64,000 bases of DNA from Rufibacter roseus (GTDB lineage Bacteria; Bacteroidota; Bacteroidia; Cytophagales; Hymenobacteraceae), in contig NZ_LRML01000002.1 of the NCBI RefSeq assembly GCF_001647285.1, positions 1 to 64,000 on the forward strand, written 5' to 3'. The position numbers and the translations under genes were made by a program. The notes beneath the pieces are model-generated. The model ran no database searches, had not been told where the DNA came from, and worked only from the letters and a program-made list of their open reading frames with translations. Positions 8,159 through 17,521 of this stretch are shown here, piece by piece. How positions within the stretch are numbered: position 1 is the stretch's first letter; every line of letters starts with the position of its first letter.

Positions 8159-9463
8159 CTAATCAGTAGTTGGAGCTAAACGTTTAGTACGAATAGAATA
8201 CAGCACCACTAAGCCAATCACAAAGAACACCAACAGAGTCAGAATACTGTTTCGCATAGACCCAAATATCTGCTCCGTAATTCCAAAGGCAAGAGTACCT
8301 AACGCCAAACCCACCTTATCACAAATATCATAAAAGCTGAAGAAGGATGCGTGATCAGTAGTTTCAGGAAGCAACTTGCTGTATGTTGAACGCGACAAGG
8401 ACTGTACTCCTCCCATCACTGCTCCCACCACAAAGGCCAATATGTAATACTGTGTTCCGGTATAGACAAAATACGCCCCAATGGTTATTCCCACCCACAC
8501 CAGAACTGCCCAGGCTAGTGCCTTCGTGTTACCTATGCGGCCAGATAACCAAGCAAAAAAGTATGCGCCGCCAATAGCTACTCCCTGTATAATAAGCAGT
8601 ACAGTTATTAGCGCCTGGGTTTCCAGCCCCAGTTCTTTTGACCCAAACAAAGAAGCCACATACATAACGGTTTGGACGCCCATGTTGTAAAAGAAGAAAG
8701 ACAGCAAGAACCGCTTCAGTAAAGGCAGGTGTTTAAGCATTACAAAAACCCTTGCCAACTCTTTGAAGCCATTGAGCAAGTAGTTACCCTCTGCCTTTTT
8801 ATGATAGGGGTTACTGGGCAGGTAAGCAAAAGAGTACTGAGAAAAGCCAAACCACCAGAGCCCGGTCATTAAAAAAGAGATTCTGGCCGGTAGAGCGTCA
8901 TTCTCAATGCCAAACACCTCCGGGAACAACACCAGCGCCAGAGAAAGTATCAATAGAATCATACTGCCAATATAACCCAAGGAGAAACCACGGGCACTGA
9001 GCTTGTCAAACTGATCTTCCGTAGCAATTTCTGGCAGGTAAGCGTTATAAAAAACGATACTGCCGCTAAATCCAATGGCTGCTATCATAAAAAGAAGTAC
9101 AGACACCGCAAATGTTTGCATAGTGAAGAAGAAAAGCCCCATGCAGGCAAGAGAACCCATATAGCAGAAAAAGCGCATAAACGCTTTCTTGTTACCACCG
9201 TAATCAGCAATAGCTGTAAGCAACGGACTCAGAAAGGCAATGGTCAAAAAAGCACCTGTAAGGGCATAACTGTAAAGCACCGAAGCCGAAATCTCCCAGC
9301 CAAAGAAGTTAACCATGTCTCCTTGGTCTGTTTTGGTGATGGCTACATAATAAATAGGGAAAATAGCAGTAGTAATCACCAGAGAATACACTGAATTAGC
9401 CCAGTCATAGAAACACCAGGCACGCAGCACCTTAGGGTCGTTTTTCAAAATTTCTTGCCTCAT
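8159..9463 (-). CDS. UMF1-family MFS transporter
   Basis: A membrane protein of 434 residues with about 12 hydrophobic segments, related to the Atg22/UMF1 branch of the major facilitator superfamily. The N-terminal WCFYDWANSVYSLVI is a hallmark of this branch, and GGVQSLSRSTYSKLLP marks the second half. Substrate is unknown; homologues have been linked to amino-acid or small-solute export. I chose the ATG at 9463 (MRQEILKNDPKVLRAW) because the longer frame would need a TTG start at 9496. It is monocistronic. Confidence 0.87.
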   Translation of the reverse strand: MRQEILKNDPKVLRAWCFYDWANSVYSLVITTAIFPIYYVAITKTDQGDMVNFFGWEISASVLYSYALTGAFLTIAFLSPLLTAIADYGGNKKAFMRFFCYMGSLACMGLFFFTMQTFAVSVLLFMIAAIGFSGSIVFYNAYLPEIATEDQFDKLSARGFSLGYIGSMILLILSLALVLFPEVFGIENDALPARISFLMTGLWWFGFSQYSFAYLPSNPYHKKAEGNYLLNGFKELARVFVMLKHLPLLKRFLLSFFFYNMGVQTVMYVASLFGSKELGLETQALITVLLIIQGVAIGGAYFFAWLSGRIGNTKALAWAVLVWVGITIGAYFVYTGTQYYILAFVVGAVMGGVQSLSRSTYSKLLPETTDHASFFSFYDICDKVGLALGTLAFGITEQIFGSMRNSILTLLVFFVIGLVVLYSIRTKRLAPTTD

Positions 9464-9582
9464 AGCAGATGTAGCACTGTGAACGTATTCTAACAAAAGT
9501 CATAGTTAAGCAAAAAATCGAAATATAAAGCCATTATCCCCTGATTTTAAGAAGAGGAATTAGGATGGTGAGAAGCTTCTTT

Positions 9583-9590
9583 TATCTTTG
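9583..9590 (+). promoter_or_regulatory. Probable -7 box of the sigma/FecR operon
   Basis: TATCTTTG fits TAnnTTTG and ends 23 bp before the sigma factor ATG. No matching -33 box is evident. Confidence 0.45.
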
Positions 9591-9613
9591 CATAACACTT
9601 AATATCAGTACCT

Positions 9614-10225
9614 ATGGCTGCACTTCTACCAGCCCTTGAGCAGGACCTGCACGAACTGCTCAAAATCAATGAGGCCAAATTTATGGAGGCGCTGTTTAAA
9701 CAGTACTATGGACTTCTTTGCCGTACCGCCGTGCGCTTCACCAAAGATACCGAGGCCGCAGAAGATCTAGTGCAGGAAGTCTTCTGTAAAATATGGCAGA
9801 ACCGAGAGGTGCTGGAGGTAAGCACCTCCTACAAAGCCTATTTAGTGCGTTCTGTCACCAACCAGGCCCTGAACTACATTGAAAAACAAAAAAGGCTGGT
9901 TTTAACAGAAGACTCTTCCTCATTCGAAAATACATTCACCGCCAACACCACCATGGAACTGCTGGAAGGCTCGGAAATGGAGGAAAGAGTGCACCAGGCA
10001 TTAGAGCAACTGCCCCCGCAATGCCGCATCATATTTGAAATGAGCAGGTTTGAAGAATTGACCTACAAAGAAATAGCTGAAACCTTGAACTTGTCCCCGA
10101 AAACGGTAGAAAACCAGATGGGAAAAGCACTTCGTATTCTGCGCGAGCGACTTTTATTATTGATCATAGGTGTTTCAATATCAAGTACTTTAGCAGAACT
10201 CAGCCAAACCAGCACATTACTTTAA
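9614..10225 (+). CDS. ECF sigma-70 family RNA polymerase sigma factor
   Basis: A 203-residue extracytoplasmic-function sigma factor. Region 2 spans about 25-92 (AAEDLVQEVFCKIWQNR) and region 4 about 127-180 (LPPQCRIIFEMSR, then the helix-turn-helix LTYKEIAETLNLSPKTVENQ). A short hydrophobic tail (LLLIIGVSIS, about 181-190) follows region 4, which is unusual for a cytoplasmic sigma factor and might aid membrane tethering. The FecR-type anti-sigma gene starts 56 bp downstream, so this is a cell-surface signalling pair; the likely third partner is the STN-bearing receptor at 12.6 kb. Confidence 0.93.
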   Translation: MAALLPALEQDLHELLKINEAKFMEALFKQYYGLLCRTAVRFTKDTEAAEDLVQEVFCKIWQNREVLEVSTSYKAYLVRSVTNQALNYIEKQKRLVLTEDSSSFENTFTANTTMELLEGSEMEERVHQALEQLPPQCRIIFEMSRFEELTYKEIAETLNLSPKTVENQMGKALRILRERLLLLIIGVSISSTLAELSQTSTLL

Positions 10226-10281
10226 GAAATAGTTAAAATAAGCGTAGGGGTAACACCCGTTTTACCTGTCTTATCGAGGAC

Positions 10282-11325
10282 ATGACACAAACAACATTAA
10301 ACTCCCGCGAAAATCCAGAGTGGGTACTGATGGCTAAAGCCCTTAAGGGTGAGATGTCAGCACAAGAGCAAGAGGAATTCAACCTTTGGCTCAATGCTGA
10401 CAGTAATCACGCTGAACAATGGGCTGAGGCCTTAGAAACCTGGGATGAAGTTGGCAGCATTCATGACAATTCTTTTGAACCAGATGCCCAGCTTGCCTGG
10501 GAAAAAGTCTGCAGCAAAGCCAACATTGCCCCTATTCATTCTGCACCTGAATCAACTCAGCAAGAAGCAGTTGTACGCCCTCTCTTCAACTGGAACCATG
10601 TGTACCGTTACGCTGCTGTTTTCATACTAGCTGCCGGGTTAGCTTGGGTAGGATATTTCAATTTTAATCAGTCTGCAGACTGGGCTCAGGTTGCCACTCT
10701 TTCCGGAGAGCGTAAAACTTTCTATCTGCCGGACAGCAGCCAGGTAATCTTGAATAGCAACTCAACCCTGCGCTACCAAACAGCTTTTAACGGCACAGAG
10801 AGAAAAGTTGAGTTAACCGGGGAAGGTTTCTTTGATATAAAGAAAAACCCTGATCAACCATTCATCATTGAAAGTGGTGACGCCAGAACCCAAGTGTTAG
10901 GTACTTCCTTCAATGTAAAGGCTCTTGAAAACTCTGACGAAGTAACAGTAGCAGTTGTCACCGGAAAAGTATCGCTTTCATCAGAAAGAAATGGAGAGGA
11001 AGTCATTCTGACCCCAGGTTACACCGGCACACTTCACGCTGACGGTAAGCTGGATAAAACAGAATCCGCTCTCCAATCTGCTAATTCTTGGAAAACACTT
11101 TCTTTTCAAGCAGCTACTGTTGAGGAAGTAACGCAGCAATTGTCAGCATTTTTTGGGGTAGCTGTAGAAACTTCTTCACCAGAACTACTAAAATGCACCT
11201 TCACTGGTACATTTGAAAATCCGAAACTGAGTGAAATACTACAGGTGTTAGCTATCTCCACTGACATGACTGTAAAACAAAAAGCTCCAAATACTTATTT
11301 TTTATCTGGCCAAGGCTGCCAATAA
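10282..11325 (+). CDS. FecR-type anti-sigma factor
   Basis: A 347-residue single-pass inner-membrane regulator of the preceding sigma factor. The N-terminal cytoplasmic part (about 10-80, containing MAKALKGEMSAQEQEEF) is the expected sigma-binding region, the membrane helix is about 109-127 (YAAVFILAAGLAWVGYF), the periplasmic FecR domain is about 140-240 (DSSQVILNSNSTLRY, GEGFFDIKK, VLGTSFNVKA), and a DUF4974 domain closes the protein (about 272-340). DUF4974 resembles the STN domain of TonB receptors, the usual contact partner. It is in an operon with the sigma factor and probably with the DUF2807 gene 29 bp downstream. Confidence 0.93.
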   Translation: MTQTTLNSRENPEWVLMAKALKGEMSAQEQEEFNLWLNADSNHAEQWAEALETWDEVGSIHDNSFEPDAQLAWEKVCSKANIAPIHSAPESTQQEAVVRPLFNWNHVYRYAAVFILAAGLAWVGYFNFNQSADWAQVATLSGERKTFYLPDSSQVILNSNSTLRYQTAFNGTERKVELTGEGFFDIKKNPDQPFIIESGDARTQVLGTSFNVKALENSDEVTVAVVTGKVSLSSERNGEEVILTPGYTGTLHADGKLDKTESALQSANSWKTLSFQAATVEEVTQQLSAFFGVAVETSSPELLKCTFTGTFENPKLSEILQVLAISTDMTVKQKAPNTYFLSGQGCQ

Positions 11326-11354
11326 TGGTTGGCTAAAGGTTTTTTTAACGTACC

Positions 11355-12086
11355 ATGAAAGCTAGTCGCATAATTCTTTTGTTTTGGATGCTGGCTTCTC
11401 TCAGCTTTTTCTCTGCCTGCGACATTCTTGGCTCTGGCCCCTGTTTAAGAGGCAAAGGAAATAACGCAACAGAAAGACGAGACCTTACTACTTTTACTGG
11501 AATAGATATTCGTTTGCCTGGGATGGTGTTTGTGACTACTGGGCCGCAACACGAAGTGAAAGTAAAAACGTTTGCTAACCTACACCCAGAAATCATTACT
11601 GAAGTGGTAGGTAATACATTAGTTATTCGTTCTGAGTCTTGTTTGGAGTATTTTAACGATGAAGCCACTTTCTATATTTCTATACCTGAACTTGAAAATG
11701 TAGAATTAAAAAGCTCAGCAGAAATAAGCCTGCAAAGTGTCTACTCCAGCAAAAAGTTGAGATTAATATTATCAGGCTCAGGCGCTATAAAGTATACAGG
11801 CAGTACGCCAGAAGTAAATATTCTACACTCAGGTTCAGGAGATATTGTATTGGTAGGCGAAGCTAAAACGTTAGAGACTACCTTGAGTGGCTCAGGAAGA
11901 GTACAAGGTTTTTCACTGGCTGCTGAATCGGCAAAAATCATTTTGGCAGGTTCAGGATACCAGCAGGTGTGGGCAAAAGACAATCTAGACGCCACTATTA
12001 CCGGCAGCGGGAACATCTATTACCGTGGTACCCCTACCATTACTAAGTACACCCCCAGCTCTGGTAAACTGATTGACAGCAACTAG
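11355..12086 (+). CDS. DUF2807 (head GIN domain) lipoprotein
   Basis: A 243-residue predicted lipoprotein (lipobox FFSAC, Cys22). The mature part is a repetitive beta structure of the DUF2807 / auto-transporter adhesin head GIN type. The repeated motif Ser-Gly-Ser-Gly (LSGSGAIKY, HSGSGDIVL, LSGSGRVQG, LAGSGYQQV, ITGSGNIYY) recurs roughly every 20 residues from about 135 to 225, which suggests a right-handed beta solenoid. Function is not established for the family. It starts 29 bp after the FecR gene with no terminator between, so it may belong to the sigma regulon or be co-transcribed. A strong terminator follows. Confidence 0.85.
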   Translation: MKASRIILLFWMLASLSFFSACDILGSGPCLRGKGNNATERRDLTTFTGIDIRLPGMVFVTTGPQHEVKVKTFANLHPEIITEVVGNTLVIRSESCLEYFNDEATFYISIPELENVELKSSAEISLQSVYSSKKLRLILSGSGAIKYTGSTPEVNILHSGSGDIVLVGEAKTLETTLSGSGRVQGFSLAAESAKIILAGSGYQQVWAKDNLDATITGSGNIYYRGTPTITKYTPSSGKLIDSN

Positions 12087-12114
12087 CTCTACAACATTCC
12101 TTCTATTTACTTTA

Positions 12115-12160
12115 GCATAAATGCCCGCCCTGATCAAAAGGCGGGCATTTATGCTTTATA
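12115..12160 (+). terminator. Terminator of the sigma/FecR/DUF2807 operon
   Basis: A 15-bp stem (GCATAAATGCCCGCC with its complement) and a 10-nt loop, with a moderately T-rich tail. Confidence 0.8.
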
Positions 12161-12555
12161 AGCCTATATAAAGCTTTTTGTGTCCTTAATCTTAAATACT
12201 AAAATTATTAAGCTGTAATTTCAAAAGTTACTGCCGTACTTCTGTTTTTGATCCACTTTTTGAAAATTAAGCTGAAAACAGGCCTCTCGCTTCCGACCAT
12301 TTTTCTCCATAATTTAAGGTAAATTCATAGTTCTATCTAAAGTGGCAGCTAATTCTCTATGCTGATACATCAGTAGCAAGGGGCTTAAAATAAAGGGTAA
12401 TTCTTTTGCTTTGGGCTTTATGTATAAGTCATTCAAAAATTATAATGTGCTGATTATTATAAATTTTAGATACATTTTTGTAATTATTCCTAATTTTCTG
12501 ATCTTAGCGTAGTTAACCTCTGAAAGTCTGCCGTCTGGCATTGTATCTAATTCAC
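12161..12555. other. AT-rich intergenic stretch before the TonB receptor
   Basis: About 395 bp with no credible ORF. It holds one dispersed palindrome (12244-12279) and then very AT-rich DNA in which the receptor promoter must lie. I see no clean TAnnTTTG box, which would fit control by the ECF sigma factor upstream, but no ECF-type motif can be assigned from a single site. Confidence 0.4.
12244..12279. repeat. 36-bp GTTTT...AAAAC palindrome, copy 4
   Basis: A degenerate copy beginning GTTTTTGATCCAC and ending GCTGAAAAC, in the long gap before the TonB receptor. Confidence 0.5.
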
Positions 12556-15228
12556 ATGGCCTTGCCAAAGACAGTAAAAGTATTCTTTTTCGCTATTGTC
12601 TTTTCGTTTTGCGGCGTTGGCTCATTTGCGCAACAGGCTCCAAAAGAGCAAACTCAAATCACCTTCAGTTACCAACATAGGCCTATCTCATTTATTCTGA
12701 AAGATCTGGAGCGGCGGTATTCTCTAAATTTTTCATACAGCAATGACAACCTTCCTTTAGCTAATAGAATCTCTTGCCGGGTTACGTCCGTTAGTCTCAG
12801 TAAAGCGCTTGAAAAGCTTTGTGAATGCTCTAATCTCAGTTACCAAATCGTAGGAGATCAAATAGTACTAAAGTCTAAAGAGCAAACCATTGTAGTCACG
12901 GCACATAAACCATATACTCAAACATTAAGAGGTGTGGTTTTAGATGCAGCTCTACAAACCCCACTGGTAGGCGCCACCGTCATTCTGTCTACTCAAGACC
13001 CCATGCAGGTAGTAAGCACAGGCATTGACGGGGCCTTTTCTTTTCACCAGATACCAATCGGGCGTCACTCCTTAAAAGTGACCTACTTAGGCTACCAAGA
13101 AACAGAAATAACCAATGTCATGGTAGTGGCAGGAAAAGAAATGGTACTCTCCATACCCATGGAAGAAAGCTTTATTCAACAATCTGAAGTAGTGGTTGTA
13201 TCTGAGAGCGATAAATCATTACCACAGAACATGTTAATCGCCTCATCTGTACATACTTTACGCACAGATGAAATCAACCGGTTTGCCGGTTCAAGGCAAG
13301 ACCCTAGCCGAATGGCCGCTAACTATGCGGGCGTACTAAGTGCTTCTGATCAAAGAAATGACTTGATAGTTCGTGGCAATTCTCCCTTGGGAGTTCTCTG
13401 GCGTCTGGAAGGGGTTGAAATTCCAAACCCTAACCACTTTACGTTTACTCCTAACAGCGGTGGCGCTTTTAGTCTACTGAACAATAACTTACTCGCTAAC
13501 TCTGATTTTCTTACAGGTGCTTTCCCGGCCGAATATGGGAACAGAATAGGCGCAGTAATGGATGTGAAGTTAAGAACAGGAAACAATAAGAAAGTTGAGA
13601 ACACCTTTCAATTAGGCTTGAATGGTTTAGAAGTTGTCACGGAGGGCCCTTTGGTGAAAAAGTGGGGAGGGTCTTTTTTGGGCAGTATGCGGCTTTTCAA
13701 TTTCAGACCACTTGAAAAACTAGGAGTTGATTTCGGGTACGAAGGGCTGCCTCAATTTCAAGATGCTGCTTTCAAACTGGAGTTACCTACACCAAAAGCC
13801 GGTAAATTTTCTCTGTGGGGCATTGGAGGCAGCAGCCATATTACGGTGCATGATATTGATCAAGACACAACCACCTGGGGCAAAGTCAGGTTCAGATTGG
13901 AACCTACGCTTGAAAACCAAATGTACGCGTTCGGGTTTCAGCATGTGCTCCCCATTACCCCAAAATTAAACTCCCAATTCATTCTTTCTACTTCTGGAAG
14001 CCAGGTGGAGGCTACCAGTATAGCTACTTACCGAAACCAGACATCCCGCCTCTCCTACTATTTACGTAATTATGAGCAGCAACTTATTGCTCGATATAAC
14101 CTTACCTTCAAGCCTTATAGTAACCTATTGCTGAAAGGTGGTGCCACTTGGCAGAAGATGTACTATAACAATCAGGAGATCATGTACCAAGACCAGCGTG
14201 ATGTATATGAAATCCCATTAGATGCCCAAGGATCAGCAGCTTTGATTCAAAGTTATGCCCTGGCAAAATTAGCGGTTAATGCAAGGCTTGATGTTCAGGC
14301 GGGGGTGTATACGCAGCAATTTTCTATAGGAGGCAAATCGGCCGTAGAACCAAGGGTATCTGTTAACTATTACCTAACTGATGCTCAACGAATTTATCTG
14401 GCTGCCGGCATGCACAGCCAGACCCAACCATTGGTTTATTATGAATACCGCTTCTTTTCACAGGAGCACGCAGAATTCAGTCAGCCTTACAACAAGCTTG
14501 ATTTCACCAGAAGTAAACAAGCCGTGTTAGGGTATAACTTTAATGTAAATTCTACTTGGCGCATGAAAGCCGAGACATATTACCAGCACCACTACCATGT
14601 ACCCGTCAGCAAAAGGTCAGGTGAAGAAGCTTTTTCAATGCTTAACTTAGGCACTGACTATTCATTCACTACGGTAGACAGTGTAGTGAGTGAAGGAACG
14701 GGCCGAAACTATGGAATAGAGTTGACCGCTGAAAGATTTTTAAAAAATGGATTTTACGCGCTTGGCAACTTAAGTTTAATGCAATCTATGTTTACTGGTG
14801 GCGACGGTGTTGAACGGCCAACAGCATTCAGTGTGGGGTTTGTTTCAAACTTACTTCTGGGGAAAGAAATAGAACTGGACAATGAACGCCGTCATTTACT
14901 TTCGCTTGATTTAAGGATTAATTACTCAGGCGGCCGCAGAATTATTCCAATAGACGTGGAGAGAACGATTAACGAACCCACTGACAAAATTTATTACGAC
15001 ACGCGTAATGCTTACATTCCGCAACTTAAGAATTACTTCAGATCAGATATTCGCTTTTCATACCAGTTGAATACCCGCAAAACCACTCACTGGATATTTG
15101 CAGCCGCAGACAACTTCATCAACACCCGTAATGAGCTGTACTATGGGTGGGATCTGGAGGAAAACAAAGCAAAAACCTACTATCAATTAGGAATTTATCC
15201 TTACCTGGGCTACCGTATTCAGTTCTAA
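12556..15228 (+). CDS. TonB-dependent receptor with STN signalling domain
   Basis: An outer-membrane TonB-dependent receptor of 890 residues. In order: signal peptide (about 1-25, ending SFAQQ), STN/secretin-like domain (about 35-105), carboxypeptidase-regulatory-like beta domain (about 118-200, LRGVVLDAALQTPLVGATV), TonB plug (about 225-345) and a 22-strand barrel ending in GYRIQF with the expected terminal Phe. The STN domain is the part that contacts FecR regulators, so this is probably the signal-transducing receptor of the sigma/FecR pair 1.2-3 kb upstream. There is no adjacent SusD, so the ligand is not obviously a glycan. I start at the ATG at 12556; the longer frame from TTG at 12541 would spoil the signal peptide. 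Confidence 0.9.
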   Translation: MALPKTVKVFFFAIVFSFCGVGSFAQQAPKEQTQITFSYQHRPISFILKDLERRYSLNFSYSNDNLPLANRISCRVTSVSLSKALEKLCECSNLSYQIVGDQIVLKSKEQTIVVTAHKPYTQTLRGVVLDAALQTPLVGATVILSTQDPMQVVSTGIDGAFSFHQIPIGRHSLKVTYLGYQETEITNVMVVAGKEMVLSIPMEESFIQQSEVVVVSESDKSLPQNMLIASSVHTLRTDEINRFAGSRQDPSRMAANYAGVLSASDQRNDLIVRGNSPLGVLWRLEGVEIPNPNHFTFTPNSGGAFSLLNNNLLANSDFLTGAFPAEYGNRIGAVMDVKLRTGNNKKVENTFQLGLNGLEVVTEGPLVKKWGGSFLGSMRLFNFRPLEKLGVDFGYEGLPQFQDAAFKLELPTPKAGKFSLWGIGGSSHITVHDIDQDTTTWGKVRFRLEPTLENQMYAFGFQHVLPITPKLNSQFILSTSGSQVEATSIATYRNQTSRLSYYLRNYEQQLIARYNLTFKPYSNLLLKGGATWQKMYYNNQEIMYQDQRDVYEIPLDAQGSAALIQSYALAKLAVNARLDVQAGVYTQQFSIGGKSAVEPRVSVNYYLTDAQRIYLAAGMHSQTQPLVYYEYRFFSQEHAEFSQPYNKLDFTRSKQAVLGYNFNVNSTWRMKAETYYQHHYHVPVSKRSGEEAFSMLNLGTDYSFTTVDSVVSEGTGRNYGIELTAERFLKNGFYALGNLSLMQSMFTGGDGVERPTAFSVGFVSNLLLGKEIELDNERRHLLSLDLRINYSGGRRIIPIDVERTINEPTDKIYYDTRNAYIPQLKNYFRSDIRFSYQLNTRKTTHWIFAAADNFINTRNELYYGWDLEENKAKTYYQLGIYPYLGYRIQF

Positions 15229-15248
15229 GAAATATAGAGTTTAAGAAT

Positions 15249-15310
15249 AAATATGCTGAGGCGTTTTGGGTCTAATTTTTCGAAAACAGCACCACGCCTC
15301 AGCATATTTT
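15249..15310. terminator. Bidirectional terminator with a palindrome copy in its loop
   Basis: A 15-bp stem (about 15249-15263 with 15295-15310, core TATGCTGAGGCG) flanked by A/T runs. Its loop is exactly the degenerate GTTTT-type element at 15263-15294. It separates the convergent receptor and TPR-like genes. Confidence 0.85.
15263..15294. repeat. GTTTT...-type palindrome, copy 5 (degenerate)
   Basis: The left arm GTTTTGGGTCTAATTTTTCG is intact; the right arm is decayed (CAGCACCA). It forms the loop of the surrounding terminator stem. Confidence 0.45.
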
Positions 15311-15344
15311 AAACGCATCTATTATCTACCAGCTTTCTCGTTAG

Positions 15345-16832
15345 CTACACATTAAGCTTTTTCTCCTTTAGCCTTTGGATAATCAATTCCCAAAGATGCT
15401 CATAGGGTATGATTTCAATTTCAGCATAGGCATCACCGGGCGGTGAAATACGCTGTAACTTTTGAAATAGGTATTGCCCTTTCCTTTGCATGACCATAGG
15501 CTGAAAGTCATTTTGCACCATAAGCGCCAAAAGCTTGAAAAATGTGCGGCTACGCTCACTAAAGCTATCTTTGAAATGCTTGTGCGCATATTTCTTAAGA
15601 GCCTCCATCCGGTAAATCAAAGACTCCGTGTCTCCGCTGTACAGGTAGTACATTACCTGTAAAATTAATATTGCTACGTTGTACCCTTCTTTGTCATTGC
15701 TATAGCTTGGAAGGTTTCTAAGCAGGTAATTGAATTTAAAGGTCTGTCCTTCCTGAGGAGAGACAAAATGTAAATAAGCGTAAAACAGATGCCACCTTTC
15801 CTGCGCCAGCTTATTGATCTTATTGAAAAAGGTGTTTCCAAAAATCTTCTGAAGCACCGTGTGCGCCACAAGATATTCTTTGGCATGCATAGCCAGCAGA
15901 TAGTAGTTCTCCATATAGGCAAACCAGTTATTGCTGGTAGGGTTGAATGCTGTTTCGTTTATACTCGCCAGCTTAAGACCCTCTTCTAATTTTTTGGCTC
16001 TTAAATGGGCATAAACTTGTATGTACTTATTGTATCTATGGTCAAAGAACTCAGAGTTGATGCTGTATTCTTTTAACAGTCTCTCAGAGTTTTCAGTTAG
16101 TTCTATTATTTGTTCAAAGTTCCCTTTAAGCTCCTGAGCCCAAATTGAGAGCTGATAATAATACCTAAAAGAGTTGAATGACTGCGCTTTACGCCACAGC
16201 TGTTCCATTCTTTCTAGAACATCGTCAACATTTGCCAAATATTGTTTTCTGGCTTTCACGCTTTGCCCCAACTGCACTTTAGACTCTAAATACAACTGCT
16301 CCACTTCATGGTCAGCGGCAAATAACTCTTGAAACTCCTGTATCTTCTGCTGGGTTTTATAGAAAAGGTTCTTTTCTCCCAAGTTCGTGTATACAAGCAA
16401 CAAGGTTTTTAAAGAGAAGAGCACCACATCATAGAAGCTAATCTGTTTGCCAAGGCTGATTACTTCTTTCAATACAGGTTCAGCTAAATCATAAGCCCCT
16501 AAATTCAGCAACACCCTTGCCTGATAAATTTTAGCAATACAAGCATGCTCCACTGAATGTGAAAGATTGTTGCCCGGACTAGAAAAGTCTAGAAAATACA
16601 GTTGATTTAACAGCTTCTTTCTCAACCGTGACTTCACCATTTTAAAGCCCCCGGAGGAAGATCCGCTGTACAATATCTCCAAAGCATCTTTTTCGGAAGT
16701 AATACTGCCTTGCGCTAAACCATTATAGAGCAGCCATTCCTTGCTTTGACTTTTTTTGCTCAAATCCAACAAAGGAGATTCAGCAGTTCCTTTCTTATTT
16801 ATAATCTGTACTAGCTTTTTTAACTCTTCCAC
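15345..16832 (-). CDS. Helical, TPR-like cytoplasmic protein of unknown function
   Basis: I do not recognise this 495-residue protein. It has no signal peptide or membrane segment and is rich in Leu, Lys, Glu, Tyr and aromatic residues in helical pairs, as in tetratricopeptide-like solenoids (for example IYQARVLLNLGAYDLAEPV at about 98-116). The first 80 residues look like a separate basic helical module (MVKSRLRKKLLNQLYFLDF) that could bind nucleic acid, but I see no certain helix-turn-helix. The start codon is GTG at 16832. It is divergent from a 73-codon Thr/Gly-rich small ORF and, beyond it, an oligopeptide-type ABC importer. A peptide-receptor role is possible but unproven. Confidence 0.75.
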   Translation of the reverse strand: MEELKKLVQIINKKGTAESPLLDLSKKSQSKEWLLYNGLAQGSITSEKDALEILYSGSSSGGFKMVKSRLRKKLLNQLYFLDFSSPGNNLSHSVEHACIAKIYQARVLLNLGAYDLAEPVLKEVISLGKQISFYDVVLFSLKTLLLVYTNLGEKNLFYKTQQKIQEFQELFAADHEVEQLYLESKVQLGQSVKARKQYLANVDDVLERMEQLWRKAQSFNSFRYYYQLSIWAQELKGNFEQIIELTENSERLLKEYSINSEFFDHRYNKYIQVYAHLRAKKLEEGLKLASINETAFNPTSNNWFAYMENYYLLAMHAKEYLVAHTVLQKIFGNTFFNKINKLAQERWHLFYAYLHFVSPQEGQTFKFNYLLRNLPSYSNDKEGYNVAILILQVMYYLYSGDTESLIYRMEALKKYAHKHFKDSFSERSRTFFKLLALMVQNDFQPMVMQRKGQYLFQKLQRISPPGDAYAEIEIIPYEHLWELIIQRLKEKKLNV

Positions 16833-17133
16833 TTTGAATTTAGCTTCTTATTCTTAAACTTCTATAACAGAAAGTAGTATGACGAGAGAGAGACAACTTG
16901 GTTCAAGCAATAAAGTAAACATTCATTATATTATCAAACTTTCTGTTACTAATTAGCTGGCACGCAACCTTTTTTTGTTAAGTATTAATACATAAGACAT
17001 CATGAATAGCTTTATAGTATTTAAATATTTATAGAATTCATTACTATAATCATAGTGATGAATGGCTATTATATTTCCTTTCCACGCTTTTAAATTTAAT
17101 TCATTTTTGTATAAACAATAAAAAAACAAAGTC
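16833..17133. other. AT-rich divergent intergenic region
   Basis: A 301-bp stretch between the TPR-like gene and the small ORF. It is strongly AT-rich with many short A/T runs. No perfect promoter box is visible; the nearest is CATTTTTG (17102-17109), one mismatch from TAnnTTTG, about 25 bp before the small ORF. Confidence 0.4.
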
Positions 17134-17355
17134 ATGGTAGAAATCATCATAGCCCTATTATTGCAGTTAGGTATAGTTAACAGCAACTCTACTAATACTA
17201 ACACGAGCAATGCCACCCTTAGCTCTACAACAACTTCTACTGACACCACCACTGGAGGAACAGCCACTGGCGACGGAACAACAGGAGACGGTACAGGAAC
17301 TGGATCAGGAGACGCTGGTTATGGTGGAACAGGCAACTGGGATACCAGAGACTAG
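17134..17355 (+). CDS. Small Thr/Gly/Asp-rich peptide, candidate gene
   Basis: A 73-codon ORF with a short hydrophobic N-terminus (VEIIIALLLQLGIV, residues 2-15) and then a low-complexity Asn/Thr/Ser then Gly/Thr/Asp tail (GDGTTGDGTGTGSGD), ending GNWDTRD. Base composition jumps from very AT-rich before the ATG to a balanced coding-like mix inside the frame, and the start follows an A-rich Bacteroidota-type leader. Both points support a real gene. The N-terminus could be a signal or membrane anchor, although it lacks the usual positive residues at the front. Function is unknown. It lies between the divergent TPR-like gene and the peptide-type ABC importer. It could also be a fortuitous ORF. 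Confidence 0.5.
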   Translation: MVEIIIALLLQLGIVNSNSTNTNTSNATLSSTTTSTDTTTGGTATGDGTTGDGTGTGSGDAGYGGTGNWDTRD

Positions 17356-17442
17356 AGTCTAAAGTATAAGGTAGCACATTCTACTACTGGTTTCAAGAAA
17401 TACAGTGGTACGCTAAGGAGCCCCCACCTTGGCTTCACTACT

Positions 17443-17450
17443 TTTATCTT
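17443..17450 (+). promoter_or_regulatory. Probable -7 box of the ABC transporter operon
   Basis: TATCTTTG fits TAnnTTTG and is the same octamer as before the ECF sigma gene. It lies 71 bp before the chosen ATG at 17522 and inside the longer frame, which argues against the upstream start. Confidence 0.5.
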
Positions 17451-17521
17451 TGCAATCCAAGGCTTATACAAGCAAGTTTTGTAATATTGGGCAGTGCAAT
17501 TGCTTGTACCCGCTTAATTCT

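Noticed and set aside
16953-17267. 104-codon minus-strand ORF overlapping the small Thr/Gly-rich ORF
   Set aside because: Its valine/leucine-rich start is the antisense of the Thr/Asn repeats, it ends in AT-rich DNA with no protein-like pattern, and it has no leader signals.
17429-17521. N-terminal extension of the peptide-binding protein
   Set aside because: It would bury the lipoprotein signal 31 residues inside and would overlap the -7 box at 17443.
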